A DNA stretch of 64,000 nucleotides from Nitrososphaera sp036844865 (GTDB lineage Archaea > Thermoproteota > Nitrososphaeria > Nitrososphaerales > Nitrososphaeraceae): the NCBI GenBank assembly GCA_036844865.1, contig DAIUEZ010000001.1:1-64000 (forward strand), in the 5' to 3' direction. The translations under genes and the position numbers were made by a program. The notes under the pieces are model-generated. The model was not told where the DNA came from, ran no database searches, and saw only the letters and a list, made by a program, of their open reading frames with translations. Of this stretch, positions 25,349 to 33,769 are shown piece after piece. Position 1 is the stretch's first letter; every line of letters begins with the position of its first letter.

Positions 25349-26170
25349 TTGTCAGAAGAGCCTGATGATCAGCTGCCAAGGGAGGAGAAAGACAAGGCCG
25401 CAGCGCGAGCTGATAGATGGCTCTCTAAATATGAACGCAAAAGTAGGTTCCTAAACAAGATGTCTGAAGATTACGACGTTTTTGATAATGTATTTGATAT
25501 ACCTACTCTTATGACAATAAATGAACTGAGGAGCGATGGCGTTATACAGTATATCAAGAGCTCACTTGCTGCTGGTAAAGAGTCTAAAGTATACCTTGCA
25601 GTTGCACCAGATGGCTCACTTCGAACAGCCAAAATATATCTCACAGTGAGTGCCGAGTTCAAAAAGCGGATGCAATACATCGCTGGTGATCCTCGATTTT
25701 CTGACTTAAAGCCAGGAGCTCGCAGCCTTATAATGACATGGGCTCGAAAGGAGTTTAAGAACATGCAGACAGCGTACGCCGTCGGAGTGAGGATACCTTT
25801 GCCGATAGCAGTCAAGAAGAATGTGCTTGTAATGGAGTTCGTAGGTGACAGTGAAGGCAATCCTATGCCGGCACTAATAAATACAGAAGATATCACATTG
25901 AACGACTATCAGCAGATAATCGAGCAGATGACTATGTTATATCAAAAAGCCAAATTGGTGCATGCTGACTTGTCAGAGTACAATATTTTCAAGACAGACC
26001 ATGGCATCATGTTATTTGATTTTGGATCTGCTGTTGATATTCAACACCCAAATTCCAGACAATTTTTATTGCGCGATGTCCTGAACGTAAACAAGTTCTT
26101 TGAAAAACGAGGAATTGACGTCCTCAATACTACTCAAGCAGTAGAAAAGATTAGGGGTGATACAAAATAA
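25349..26170 (+). CDS. rio1: RIO1-type serine protein kinase
   Basis: The 273-residue atypical kinase has the nucleotide loop SLAAGKESKVYLA near residues 71-83, the ATP-binding lysine in RTAKIY, the catalytic loop VHADLSEYNI near 205-214, and the metal-binding Asp in LFDFGSAV. Rio1 kinases act in late maturation of the small ribosomal subunit. It starts with TTG at 25349, preceded by a TATA box. The KH-domain gene begins on its stop (TAATG). This pairing is common in archaea and points to a joint role in 16S rRNA 3'-end or small-subunit maturation. Confidence 0.93.
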   Translation: MSEEPDDQLPREEKDKAAARADRWLSKYERKSRFLNKMSEDYDVFDNVFDIPTLMTINELRSDGVIQYIKSSLAAGKESKVYLAVAPDGSLRTAKIYLTVSAEFKKRMQYIAGDPRFSDLKPGARSLIMTWARKEFKNMQTAYAVGVRIPLPIAVKKNVLVMEFVGDSEGNPMPALINTEDITLNDYQQIIEQMTMLYQKAKLVHADLSEYNIFKTDHGIMLFDFGSAVDIQHPNSRQFLLRDVLNVNKFFEKRGIDVLNTTQAVEKIRGDTK

Positions 26171-26760
26171 TGAGCTTTCAACACACAGTCAAGATTCCAA
26201 AGGAGCGGATAGGTGTCCTGATTGGTAAACGTGGAAAAGTAAAGCAGCAAATTGAAGAAAGATGCGGCGTCAAAATCGAGATCGATAGCGAGACTGGCGA
26301 TACTATGATCATTGGCAACAGCTCTGCTGACCGTCTGGAAGCTTTTCGGGCGGTCGAAGTGATAACCGCAATTTCAAGAGGATTTTCTCCCCAGCGAGCT
26401 TATCTGCTCTTTGAGGACGAGGAGTTAATATTCCAGCAGATCGATTTACATGACTACACCGGCAAGTCTCCAAATGCCCTTGAGCGTATCAAGGGCAGGA
26501 TAATTGGCGAAGGCGGCAAGGCGCGTCGAATGATTGAGGAGTTGGGTGGCTCATACGTGTCTGTCTATGGCCATACTGTGTGCCTTATCGGCAACTTCAG
26601 GGAAATCAAGCTGACAACCGAAGCAATTGTCATGCTCGCCAAGGGTAGCATGCACAAAAGCGTCTACAATATGCTGCAGGGTGCAAAAAGGAAAAACAAG
26701 CTGGACAAGATGCGTCTATGGGAAGAAAATCACGATAAAATTACGTTCTCTGACTCTTAA
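26170..26760 (+). CDS. KH-domain RNA-binding protein, Dim2/Pno1-like
   Basis: The 196-residue protein has two KH domains: IPKERIGVLIGKRGKVKQQIEE (with the GKRG loop) near residues 9-30 and ERIKGRIIGEGGKARRMIEELGG (GEGG loop) near 100-122. This is the archaeal homologue of Dim2/Pno1, which binds near the 3' end of small-subunit rRNA. It overlaps the rio1 stop by one base, supporting a shared role in ribosome assembly. The C-terminus is Lys-rich. Confidence 0.93.
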   Translation: MSFQHTVKIPKERIGVLIGKRGKVKQQIEERCGVKIEIDSETGDTMIIGNSSADRLEAFRAVEVITAISRGFSPQRAYLLFEDEELIFQQIDLHDYTGKSPNALERIKGRIIGEGGKARRMIEELGGSYVSVYGHTVCLIGNFREIKLTTEAIVMLAKGSMHKSVYNMLQGAKRKNKLDKMRLWEENHDKITFSDS

Positions 26761-26909
26761 TGAGGCTATAAAGCCAACGATCGGTTTGCATTCTCTTTTA
26801 TATGATCTATAGATGCCCGTTCGCCTATGCTGCCATATCCTAAATTAACTAATACTGCAAGACTAAGAATTTTTCTTATGTCTCGCCTTTCTTGTTTGCC
26901 TTTACTTTA

Positions 26910-27467
26910 CTAACCTCCGCTCCAGCGTTTGAAAAGACTGTGGTCAATATTGAATTGGTCAAGCACCTTGCCTACCAGATGGTTTATCAGATCATCCATT
27001 GTCTTTGGCCTATGGTAAAATCCTGGCATGGCTGGCAGAATTACTGCGTTGGTACTTGCAAGCTTGGTCATATTTTTTAGGTGTATCTTTGACAGTGGAG
27101 TCTCCCTTGGCACAAGAACAAGTTTACGCTGTTCCTTTATGCAAACGCCTGCTGCTCTAGAGACTAAGCTATCGTCAAGGGCATTTGCTATGCTAGCCAA
27201 CGTTTTAGTACTACAGGGAATGACGATCATGCCTTCGACTTTGAATGAACCACTTGAGATAGGTGCGGCCATATTGTCATCTTCATAATACCTAGTCGCA
27301 AGTGACTTAACATAATCAGCCGTGTTGTCAGTCTCTATCTTTATGTTCTTGGCGCCCCATTCAGTAATAATAAGGTGTGTATCAATTTTCAGTCTCTTGA
27401 GAACCTCAAGTGTCCTTATTCCATAAATGACACCCGAAGCGCCAGTGATTGCAACTACTAGCCGCAA
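26910..27467 (-). CDS. ubiX: UbiX/Pad1 flavin prenyltransferase
   Basis: The 185-residue flavoprotein begins with the FMN-binding VVAITGASGVIYGIR (residues 4-18). It contains the Ser-rich prenyl site IPCSTKTLASIANALDDSLVSRA and the conserved LVPRETPLSKIHLKNM near 119-134. UbiX joins dimethylallyl phosphate to FMN to make the prenylated cofactor of UbiD-type decarboxylases; no ubiD gene is in the window. It is divergent from the PfkB kinase gene. Confidence 0.93.
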   Translation of the reverse strand: MRLVVAITGASGVIYGIRTLEVLKRLKIDTHLIITEWGAKNIKIETDNTADYVKSLATRYYEDDNMAAPISSGSFKVEGMIVIPCSTKTLASIANALDDSLVSRAAGVCIKEQRKLVLVPRETPLSKIHLKNMTKLASTNAVILPAMPGFYHRPKTMDDLINHLVGKVLDQFNIDHSLFKRWSGG

Positions 27468-27548
27468 GCAGATAACTGATTACTTTGTTGTTATTTAATG
27501 GTGCCTGCAAGCATTTAATAGTGAACTCTGTTGGCTACCAAATAGGCG

Positions 27549-28451
27549 TTGCTGACGGTCTTTGGCACAGTGGCACTAGATACAACACGTACTCCTTTTA
27601 GGACAGAGACCAGAATACTGGGTGGTGCCGCCACCTTTGCCTCTGTTTCATCAAGCATGTTTGCGCCCACCTCAATAGTGGCGGCAGTAGGGTCAGACAT
27701 GCCAGCTGAACATATAAAGGCACTTAGTTCAAAGGGTATAGATACAAAGGGGATCATCATCATACAGGGAAGCAAAACTTTCCATTATGATTCTTCATTT
27801 GATTACGATCTGTCGAACAGGACTACTAATAAGACTGAGCTTGGAGCCATAGCTGGCTTTGATCCTGTCATCCCTGAAGAATATATCAAGTCTGATTACG
27901 TATATCTTGCAAACAATGATCCAAAGCAGAACATCAAGATCCTGCGACATTTTCAGAATCCCAGGCTTGTAGTATGCGACACTATAGAATTCTGGATAAA
28001 TGGGAGCCGTGATGACGTAGTAAATATGATAGAGATGACAGACGGAGTAGTAATAAATGACAATGAGGCAAGACTCTTGTGCAAGGAGGCTAACCTTGCA
28101 ACATGCGCCAAAAAAATAATGTCATGGGGATCGAAGTTTGCGATAATCAAAAAGGGTGAGAACGGTGCCATCCTCTTTACCAAAGAGGGATTGGTGTTCC
28201 CAGCTGCAGCATTTTTTCTTGATGAGATAGTCGACCCAACTGGGGCTGGTGACTCCTTTGCAGGTGGCTTTCTAGGTCATATTGCTCGCAAGGGCGTGAT
28301 GAATTTTGCCACAATGAAGGAAGCAGTGATCTATGGCAATGTAATGGGTTCATTTGCTGTTGAAGACTTTGGGATCAAGCGCCTCCTATCGATAACAAAG
28401 GATGATGTGGAGGACCGCTATGGGAAATACTGCAAATTGGTGCAATTCTAA
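27549..28451 (+). CDS. PfkB-family sugar/nucleoside kinase
   Basis: The 300-residue kinase of the ribokinase/PfkB family shows the N-terminal GGAATFASVSSSMFAP glycine motif and the C-terminal VDPTGAGDSFAGGFLGH near residues 228-244 with the anion hole and catalytic Asp. The substrate cannot be assigned: ribose, nucleosides, fructose-phosphates and others are used by close relatives. It starts with TTG at 27549. It stands alone on the plus strand, and the neighbouring UbiX gene gives no hint. Confidence 0.85.
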   Translation: MLTVFGTVALDTTRTPFRTETRILGGAATFASVSSSMFAPTSIVAAVGSDMPAEHIKALSSKGIDTKGIIIIQGSKTFHYDSSFDYDLSNRTTNKTELGAIAGFDPVIPEEYIKSDYVYLANNDPKQNIKILRHFQNPRLVVCDTIEFWINGSRDDVVNMIEMTDGVVINDNEARLLCKEANLATCAKKIMSWGSKFAIIKKGENGAILFTKEGLVFPAAAFFLDEIVDPTGAGDSFAGGFLGHIARKGVMNFATMKEAVIYGNVMGSFAVEDFGIKRLLSITKDDVEDRYGKYCKLVQF

Positions 28452-28544
28452 TCTCTTGTTTTATACACAACTTTTGCCTGAGCAACTACCACTGTGGCAG
28501 AAGACATACACGCTCAAATCGCTTGAATTAGAAAGAAAAGTAAT

Positions 28545-28907
28545 ATGACAGTCAATACATCAAATCTGGAGCAAGTCATAATTTCAGAGCTCAAGATAAG
28601 CGAAGACGAAACCAAGGTTTACATTGCTATTGTGAAAAAAGGCAAAATGGATCCTGCCAAGATTTCAAGTGTACTTGGCTGGAGTGATGAGCAGCGCGCA
28701 CTTACTACAGCAAAATTACTGGTCAACAGAGGCATGGTCATTGAAATAACAAAGACAGAATTTGAGTCACTCCATCCACGCTTTGCAATAACTAATCGCT
28801 ACAGAAGGCGCTGCGAAGAAGAGCACATACCCTTCAAAAGGAACCTCAAGATCGACAACATCGGCATCATTCTTGAGAAGTCCTATGAGGATGCAAGAAC
28901 TAAATAA
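28545..28907 (+). CDS. Winged-helix DNA-binding-like protein
   Basis: The 120-residue protein has a TrmB-like winged-helix layout: ISEDETKVYIAIVKKGKMDPAKISSVLGWSDEQ (helix-turn-helix) followed by LLVNRGMVIEITKTEFESLHPRFAITNRYRRR (wing). The C-terminal part is too short to hold a ligand domain. It probably binds DNA as a small regulator. It is first of three same-strand small genes that look like one unit (28545-29650). No regulatory target can be named. Confidence 0.68.
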   Translation: MTVNTSNLEQVIISELKISEDETKVYIAIVKKGKMDPAKISSVLGWSDEQRALTTAKLLVNRGMVIEITKTEFESLHPRFAITNRYRRRCEEEHIPFKRNLKIDNIGIILEKSYEDARTK

Positions 28908-28938
28908 GTGGCAACATGCAACAAGGAATATTATCGTA

Positions 28939-29364
28939 ATGACGACTTCGGATCCTACTGGCGGCGACAAGGTAGTCTATTTTGGTGTAATAAATATCAA
29001 CGAGAATGGCAGGACGATAGGTTCAGTGGATATCTGGCGAAGCCTTCTGACAAAGGAAATGTTCTGTGAAGAAAAGCGTTTAGGGGTTTTAGAAATAGTC
29101 GATTACCTTGGCATGCCTAAGATTGACAAAGACAAAAAGTGGGCTGTGGCGATCAGCAGAAACTTAAAAGGCCACTTACGCTGGCGGCTTATTAAGATAA
29201 TAAAGGAAGGTAGGATGACATTTATGGCTGCAGATGACAATGCAGTTGAAGTAAATGTCAAGAATTTTAAAATTGTTGACCCTCAGTGGTGGAGCTTTTT
29301 GGTCGAAGAGCATGTCAACCGTAACATGGAAGTGACGGATGTGTCAAAAAATGATCCGCGATGA
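28939..29364 (+). CDS. Hypothetical protein of the 28.5-29.7 kb trio
   Basis: The product is not recognised. From the ATG at 28939 (MTTSDPTGGDK) it is about 141 residues, largely beta-alternating (VVYFGVININENGRTIGSVDIW), with a WRSLLTKEMFCEEKRLGVLE helix and a Trp-rich end (PQWWSFLVEEHV). Upstream in-frame ATGs from 28873 would overlap the preceding gene, and AAGGAAT lies just before 28939. The next gene overlaps its end. A soluble, perhaps nucleic-acid-linked protein is possible, but no motif supports any role. Confidence 0.6.
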   Translation: MTTSDPTGGDKVVYFGVININENGRTIGSVDIWRSLLTKEMFCEEKRLGVLEIVDYLGMPKIDKDKKWAVAISRNLKGHLRWRLIKIIKEGRMTFMAADDNAVEVNVKNFKIVDPQWWSFLVEEHVNRNMEVTDVSKNDPR

Positions 29365-29650
29365 TGATAATCTTCCGGTTACCGTCTTTGTAAAAAGTGC
29401 TAGCGGGAGCGAAATAGCAAGTAAGCTCTCTGGATATTTTGTAGTCAAGGGTCAGGAATTTCGCTTTACTGCAATAGCATTTGGTCGTATTGGAGGTCAC
29501 AATGCAAGTATCAAGATATCCAAGACTACTTTGGACAAAATAGCGAAAATGGGGATTGACCCAGAGCAGCTACAAATATCAATTCAGCGCAAGTTGATTG
29601 AAGGTGATATTATTTTACAGGAAGGATCAAAGCTCCGGTCGTCAGACTAG
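29339..29650 (+). CDS. Hypothetical protein, 103 aa
   Basis: The product is not recognised. The sequence alternates hydrophobic strands (LPVTVFVKSASGSEIASKL, RFTAIAFGRIGGHNASIKIS) and ends with a helix and a strand. A second ATG at 29351 is a possible start. It overlaps the upstream hypothetical gene by up to 26 bases and the convergent MTA phosphorylase gene by 9, which indicates tight packing and probably one transcript with the two genes before it. Confidence 0.58.
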   Translation: MCQKMIRDDDNLPVTVFVKSASGSEIASKLSGYFVVKGQEFRFTAIAFGRIGGHNASIKISKTTLDKIAKMGIDPEQLQISIQRKLIEGDIILQEGSKLRSSD

Positions 29651-30442
29651 AGCACCTTCAAGTGTCTTGCTGCAGGTACATTTGTTTCTTTCTGCAGGAA
29701 TCGTGGCCACCAACTCTGCAATCAATTTCTTTGTCTTTTCTGCATTCTTGGCAAGTGTCTCAATTATCTCTGCAGAGGTCACCGGATGATTTGCCCAAAC
29801 ATCATAGTCAGTGATGGTAGCTATAGATAAGTAACATATTTGGGCTTCTCTTGCAAGGTTAACCTCTGGTACAAGCGTCATGCCAATAATATCTGCCTTA
29901 ATCACGTCACGGAAGAACCTTGATTCCGCTCTGGTTGAAAAGCGGGGCCCTTCAATGCAGATGTATGTTCCCCTGCTGTGCAGTGAATACTTTAGTTTCT
30001 TTATTTTATCAATCACAATATCGCGTAGTTCCGGGCAAAACGGATCAGCTAAAGAGATATGATATACTTGCCCACCATCGTAGAATGTATAGTGGCGGCG
30101 GTTTTTTGTAAAGTCAATAAATTGATCAGGAATTGAAATATCGCCAGGCTTGAAAGCCTCTTTAAGGCTTCCAACCGCAGATGGGGCAATGATACGTTTT
30201 ACACCCAGCTGCTGTAAAGCCCATATATTTGCTCTATTGTTTATCATGTGAGGGGGTATCCTGTGGCCTCGTCCATGGCGAGGTACAAATGCTGCTTTGA
30301 CCCCTGAATATTCGCCTATTACCACAAGATCGGAGGTCTCGCCATAAGGCGTATGCACCTTGATCTCACGCTTTGCACTAAAAAGTTCTGGGTCATAGAT
30401 TCCAGTACCTCCAATTATGCCAATATCTATGCTATTCTCCAT
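29642..30442 (-). CDS. mtnP: S-methyl-5'-thioadenosine phosphorylase
   Basis: The protein is about 266 residues from the ATG at 30442 (MENSIDIGIIGGTGIYD). It carries the phosphate-binding GGTGIYD, the PRHGRGHRIPPHMIN motif near residues 58-72, and the family's GPRFSTRAESRFFR near 170-183. It cleaves MTA, a polyamine and SAM by-product, to adenine and methylthioribose-1-phosphate. The adenine phosphoribosyltransferase gene lies just upstream and overlaps by 11 bases, so released adenine is probably salvaged by the co-produced enzyme. The frame start at 30496 is inside apt and is rejected. Confidence 0.93.
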   Translation of the reverse strand: MENSIDIGIIGGTGIYDPELFSAKREIKVHTPYGETSDLVVIGEYSGVKAAFVPRHGRGHRIPPHMINNRANIWALQQLGVKRIIAPSAVGSLKEAFKPGDISIPDQFIDFTKNRRHYTFYDGGQVYHISLADPFCPELRDIVIDKIKKLKYSLHSRGTYICIEGPRFSTRAESRFFRDVIKADIIGMTLVPEVNLAREAQICYLSIATITDYDVWANHPVTSAEIIETLAKNAEKTKKLIAELVATIPAERNKCTCSKTLEGALV

Positions 30443-30980
30443 GAAAAGCCACCAATGATTCAACATTATAGCCCATCTCGCGCAATCTGTTAGCACCCTT
30501 CAAGTCTGAAAGTTCAATTATGAATGCAAAACCCGCCACCTTTCCACCCAGCTCTTTAATCATCTGCGCAGCGGCTACTGCAGTCCCACCTGTTGCTATC
30601 AGGTCATCAGCGATCAGTATGTTGTTGCCTTTGTCTATCGCATCTTGCTGGAGCTCCATTATCGCGCTGCCGTATTCAATATCATATGATTTCTTAACAG
30701 TTCTGCCTGGCAGCTTGCCTGCCTTGCGAATCATTACAATACCCTTGCCGAATCTGAGGGCAAGTGCTGTAGCTATGATAAAGCCCCTTGATTCGATGCC
30801 AGCAACCATATCTACTTTTGCCTTGCTATAAATACGGTAGAACTCATCGGCGATATAGTTCAAGGCATCATTTCTTTTGAAAACAGGATTTATGTCGCGG
30901 AACAGTATCCCTTGCTTGGGGAAATCAGGATAGTTGACTATTATCTCGCGCAGGTTGACTTGCTTGGCTTTTGCGCCCAC
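30432..30980 (-). CDS. apt: Adenine phosphoribosyltransferase
   Basis: The 182-residue PRTase has the N-terminal YPDFPKQGILFRDINPV typical of Apt, the catalytic-loop region IRKAGKLPGRTVKKSY, and the PRPP-binding NILIADDLIATGGTAVAA near residues 119-136. It converts adenine and PRPP to AMP. It starts with GTG at 30980, preceding and overlapping mtnP. The pair forms a methylthioadenosine-adenine salvage unit. Confidence 0.93.
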   Translation of the reverse strand: MGAKAKQVNLREIIVNYPDFPKQGILFRDINPVFKRNDALNYIADEFYRIYSKAKVDMVAGIESRGFIIATALALRFGKGIVMIRKAGKLPGRTVKKSYDIEYGSAIMELQQDAIDKGNNILIADDLIATGGTAVAAAQMIKELGGKVAGFAFIIELSDLKGANRLREMGYNVESLVAFHGE

Positions 30981-31047
30981 ATCAGTAAGGCCATATTCTG
31001 GTTGTAAAAAGATTGCGAAGTCACTACCACTATACTTTATACAGCTC

Positions 31048-31059
31048 TAATGCGCATTA
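31048..31059. promoter_or_regulatory. 12-bp palindrome before the HExxH gene
   Basis: TAATGCGCATTA lies 8-19 bases before the ATG at 31067, just after a TATA-like TATACTTTATAC (31031-31042). The position at the likely transcription start could suit an operator. Perfect 12-bp palindromes are expected by chance about a dozen times in a window this size, so support is weak. Confidence 0.3.
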
Positions 31060-31066
31060 AATAATA

Positions 31067-31570
31067 ATGCTTACAGAACAGCAGATGCAGTTTGTAGAGA
31101 AGATTGCAAGCCTGAAGGACTTTGATGAGACCTTTGAATTAGTGAAGGCAGTAGTCCTGCAAAAGTTCAAGCTACATAGAGCAGGACTAAGCCTGATATT
31201 GCAAATGATGCCAAGCAGCCTTGGCGCCTACCATATGCTAGGCTCAAATGCAATAGTGGTCAATACTTATCTCTTGACTACGTTGAAAAAGATAGTCAAA
31301 TCAACTGAAGAGTACAACTCTTACATATTCATGGTGTTGGCCCATGAATACCTCCACAGCCTTGGAATTGTAGAGGAGAACACCGTGCGCCAGATGACTT
31401 TTGAGTTGTGCAAGTGGATGTTGGGTAATGATCATGCCGCAACTAAGATGGCGAAGAATGGCCCGTCCGCTATATACCCTGAGTTAAGGTCATTGATGCA
31501 GTCACAGTTTGGTAGGGATTTTCAAGTTGTGAGGAACTTTGACAGGACCAACCAGACCTATATCCAATAA
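31067..31570 (+). CDS. Zincin-like HExxH protein, 167 aa
   Basis: The compact soluble protein contains VLAHEYLHSLGIVEEN near residues 91-106, an HExxH zinc motif followed by G-x3-E, as in short metallopeptidases of the zincin fold. The rest (helical N-terminal half, LSLILQMMPSSLGAYHMLGSNAIVVN) has no matching family that I recognise. There is no signal peptide or membrane helix, so it would act in the cytosol. It is divergent from the apt-mtnP operon. Peptidase activity is inferred from the motif only. Confidence 0.7.
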   Translation: MLTEQQMQFVEKIASLKDFDETFELVKAVVLQKFKLHRAGLSLILQMMPSSLGAYHMLGSNAIVVNTYLLTTLKKIVKSTEEYNSYIFMVLAHEYLHSLGIVEENTVRQMTFELCKWMLGNDHAATKMAKNGPSAIYPELRSLMQSQFGRDFQVVRNFDRTNQTYIQ

Positions 31571-32095
31571 TCTTATGTATTGTATTACGCATATTCAATG
31601 TTGATTGAGCGACACTTTGAGGAGAAATAGTAGATATGGATAAGAGGCGTTAAAATTGAAGATGCCATCTTTGCCATAAAAGTATCAGCAGCGGAAACAA
31701 AATTAGCGGGATGTTGAAGGCACTGGTTGAAAGATCTAGAGATGAATACTAATCTTATAGTAATTTCATTAAATTGAAACACAGAAAACTAAGGCCTAGG
31801 TCAAGTCATTTGAAGAGTGAGAAAAGCTTTCAGGTACTTGCTCAATCGGGCAATTCTAGCTGTAGGCCGGTCCAAGAAGGTATTATTCTAAGGAAGAATA
31901 TGTAAAGATGATGCTGACAAGGATTTCTTGCTCCTGCCAAAAAGTGCGAACGAGCTGCCACGAGATTAGCTGATTGATGGGTAAGGTTTCAGGCACAAAC
32001 TAGCTTGCCTCAGATCTGTGTAAAAATTACAACAAATGATGCTATTTCTTTGCCATATTGCACTTGAGAAAGTATAATAAACATCCAAGTGCTAT
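31571..32095. other. Intergenic region before 4-hydroxybutyryl-CoA dehydratase
   Basis: The 525 bases contain no supported ORF; frames are short on both strands. The right end has AGTATAATAAAC at 32071-32082, a TATA box about 25 bases before the dehydratase start. The rest could hold a long 5' regulatory region or non-coding RNA, but no structure is recognised. Confidence 0.45.
32071..32082 (+). promoter_or_regulatory. TATA box of the dehydratase gene
   Basis: AGTATAATAAAC is centred 20-29 bases before the in-frame ATGs at 32096 and 32105. Either would suit a nearly leaderless message. Confidence 0.45.
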
Positions 32096-33622
32096 ATGTC
32101 TTATATGCCGATTAAGAACGGGGCAGAATATATTGAAAGCCTCAGAGGTAGAAATCTAAAGATATACCTTTTTGGAGAGCTCGTAAAAGAGCCAGTTGAT
32201 CACCCAATGATCCGGCCATCAATAAATGCAGTGGCAGAGACCTATGACCTTGCGGCGGAAGACCCACAACTTGCTGCCCCCCATTCTTCATTGACGGGCT
32301 TGCAAGTCAACAGGTTCTTGCACATTGTAGAAAGCGCGCAGGATCTAGTTGACCAGAACAGGATGCAAAGGAAGCTTGGACAGCTCACTGGCACCTGCTT
32401 CCAGCGTTGCGTAGGCATGGATGCGCTTAACTCATTATATTCAACTACGTATGAAATCGACCAAAAGCATGGCACTGAATATCATAAGCGTCTAGTCGAA
32501 TTCGTCAAGATGTTGCAACGGGAAAATTTGATGATCGGTGGTGCCATGACAGACGTGAAGGGTGACCGTGGCCTGTCGCCTTCGCAACAGGAAGACCCTG
32601 ACATGTTTGTGCATGTTACAAAGCGCGACAGTAAAGGCATATACATCAGCGGCGCAAAAGCTCACCAGACTGGTTGCATCAACTCCCACTGGATAATCGC
32701 CATGCCTACAATGAGATTGAAGTCTGAAGATAAAGATTATGCAATAATTGGCGCAATCCCTGTCGATGCTCCAGGCATTACCTACATCTATGGGAGACAG
32801 TCTTGTGATACAAGAAGTATGGAAGGAGGCAATATTGACGCAGGGAATGCCATGTATTCCGGCCAAGAAGCCATGATAATCTTCAAGGATGTTTTCATTC
32901 CAAACCATCTGATATTCATGGATGGCGAATATGAGTTTGCCTCAATGTTGGTTGAACGCTTTACTTGCTATCATCGTCGAAGCTATGTGTGCAAGACTGG
33001 TCTTGGCGATATCCTAATTGGAGCCTCTGCAGCCATTGCAGACTATAATGGTGTGGCAAACGCATCACACATCAAAGACAAGCTGGTTGAAATGACGCAC
33101 CTCAATGAGACAATATTTGCGGCAGGCATTGCATCCTCGTATCGAGCGCACAAAACATCAGCGGGTAACTGGCAAAATGACGATATGCTAGCAAATGTCT
33201 GTAAGCACAACGTCACTAGGTTTCCATATGAAATAGGAAGGCTCGCACAAGACATTGCAGGCGGACTTGTAGTGACAATGCCGTCTGAGAAGGAGTTTCG
33301 CAATCCTGAGACTGGACCTCTGCTTGAAAAATACCTAAAGGGTCGGAAAGGCGTCTCAACAGAGAACAGGATGAGAGTGTTAAGGCTAATTGAAAATATG
33401 ACTCTTGGGCGAAATGCAGTAGGCTACCTAACAGAGTCAATGCATGGCGCAGGATCGCCTCAGGCGCAAAGAATCCAGATTGCGCGCCAGATGCAGCTTG
33501 AAACCAAGAAAAAGCTTGCAAAGAGGCTTGCACAAATCAAGGAGGGTGAAGCTGAAGAAATGGCGCCTGAGTCTACAGAATATTTTGATAGAATATTCAA
33601 TACAAAGAATAAATTAGAATAA
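32096..33622 (+). CDS. abfD: 4-Hydroxybutyryl-CoA dehydratase
   Basis: The 508-residue flavin and [4Fe-4S] enzyme dehydrates 4-hydroxybutyryl-CoA to crotonyl-CoA, a key step of the thaumarchaeal hydroxypropionate/hydroxybutyrate CO2-fixation cycle. Cluster ligands are visible: C101 and C105 in TGTCFQRCVG, and H293 and C299 in YHRRSYVCKTG. They correspond to C99, C103, H292 and C299 of the clostridial enzyme, but the His-Cys spacing is one shorter. The TDVKGDRGLSPSQQ motif near 150-163 and the acyl-CoA-dehydrogenase-like C-terminal helices fit. It stands alone with its own TATA box. Confidence 0.95.
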   Translation: MSYMPIKNGAEYIESLRGRNLKIYLFGELVKEPVDHPMIRPSINAVAETYDLAAEDPQLAAPHSSLTGLQVNRFLHIVESAQDLVDQNRMQRKLGQLTGTCFQRCVGMDALNSLYSTTYEIDQKHGTEYHKRLVEFVKMLQRENLMIGGAMTDVKGDRGLSPSQQEDPDMFVHVTKRDSKGIYISGAKAHQTGCINSHWIIAMPTMRLKSEDKDYAIIGAIPVDAPGITYIYGRQSCDTRSMEGGNIDAGNAMYSGQEAMIIFKDVFIPNHLIFMDGEYEFASMLVERFTCYHRRSYVCKTGLGDILIGASAAIADYNGVANASHIKDKLVEMTHLNETIFAAGIASSYRAHKTSAGNWQNDDMLANVCKHNVTRFPYEIGRLAQDIAGGLVVTMPSEKEFRNPETGPLLEKYLKGRKGVSTENRMRVLRLIENMTLGRNAVGYLTESMHGAGSPQAQRIQIARQMQLETKKKLAKRLAQIKEGEAEEMAPESTEYFDRIFNTKNKLE

Positions 33623-33729
33623 GCTTATTATAATATGAGCCAATGAGTGCAGAGCCTATAGCGATTTTTCAGCCATTGCTTTTTGCTTACCTTCAAGGAA
33701 TTTGATCTCAAAAAGGATTATTTATCAGT

Positions 33730-33769
33730 TCAACACAATTATTATGGTATTACTCCGGGGTTGTGTTGA
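33730..33769. promoter_or_regulatory. 9-bp inverted repeat bracketing the TFE-beta promoter
   Basis: TCAACACAA (33730-33738) and TTGTGTTGA (33761-33769) are exact reverse complements separated by 22 bases. The TATA-like AATTATTATGG sits between them, and the right arm touches the TTG start at 33770. A regulator bound to both arms would loop or cover the promoter; alternatively the arms form an mRNA hairpin. The function is inferred. Confidence 0.45.
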
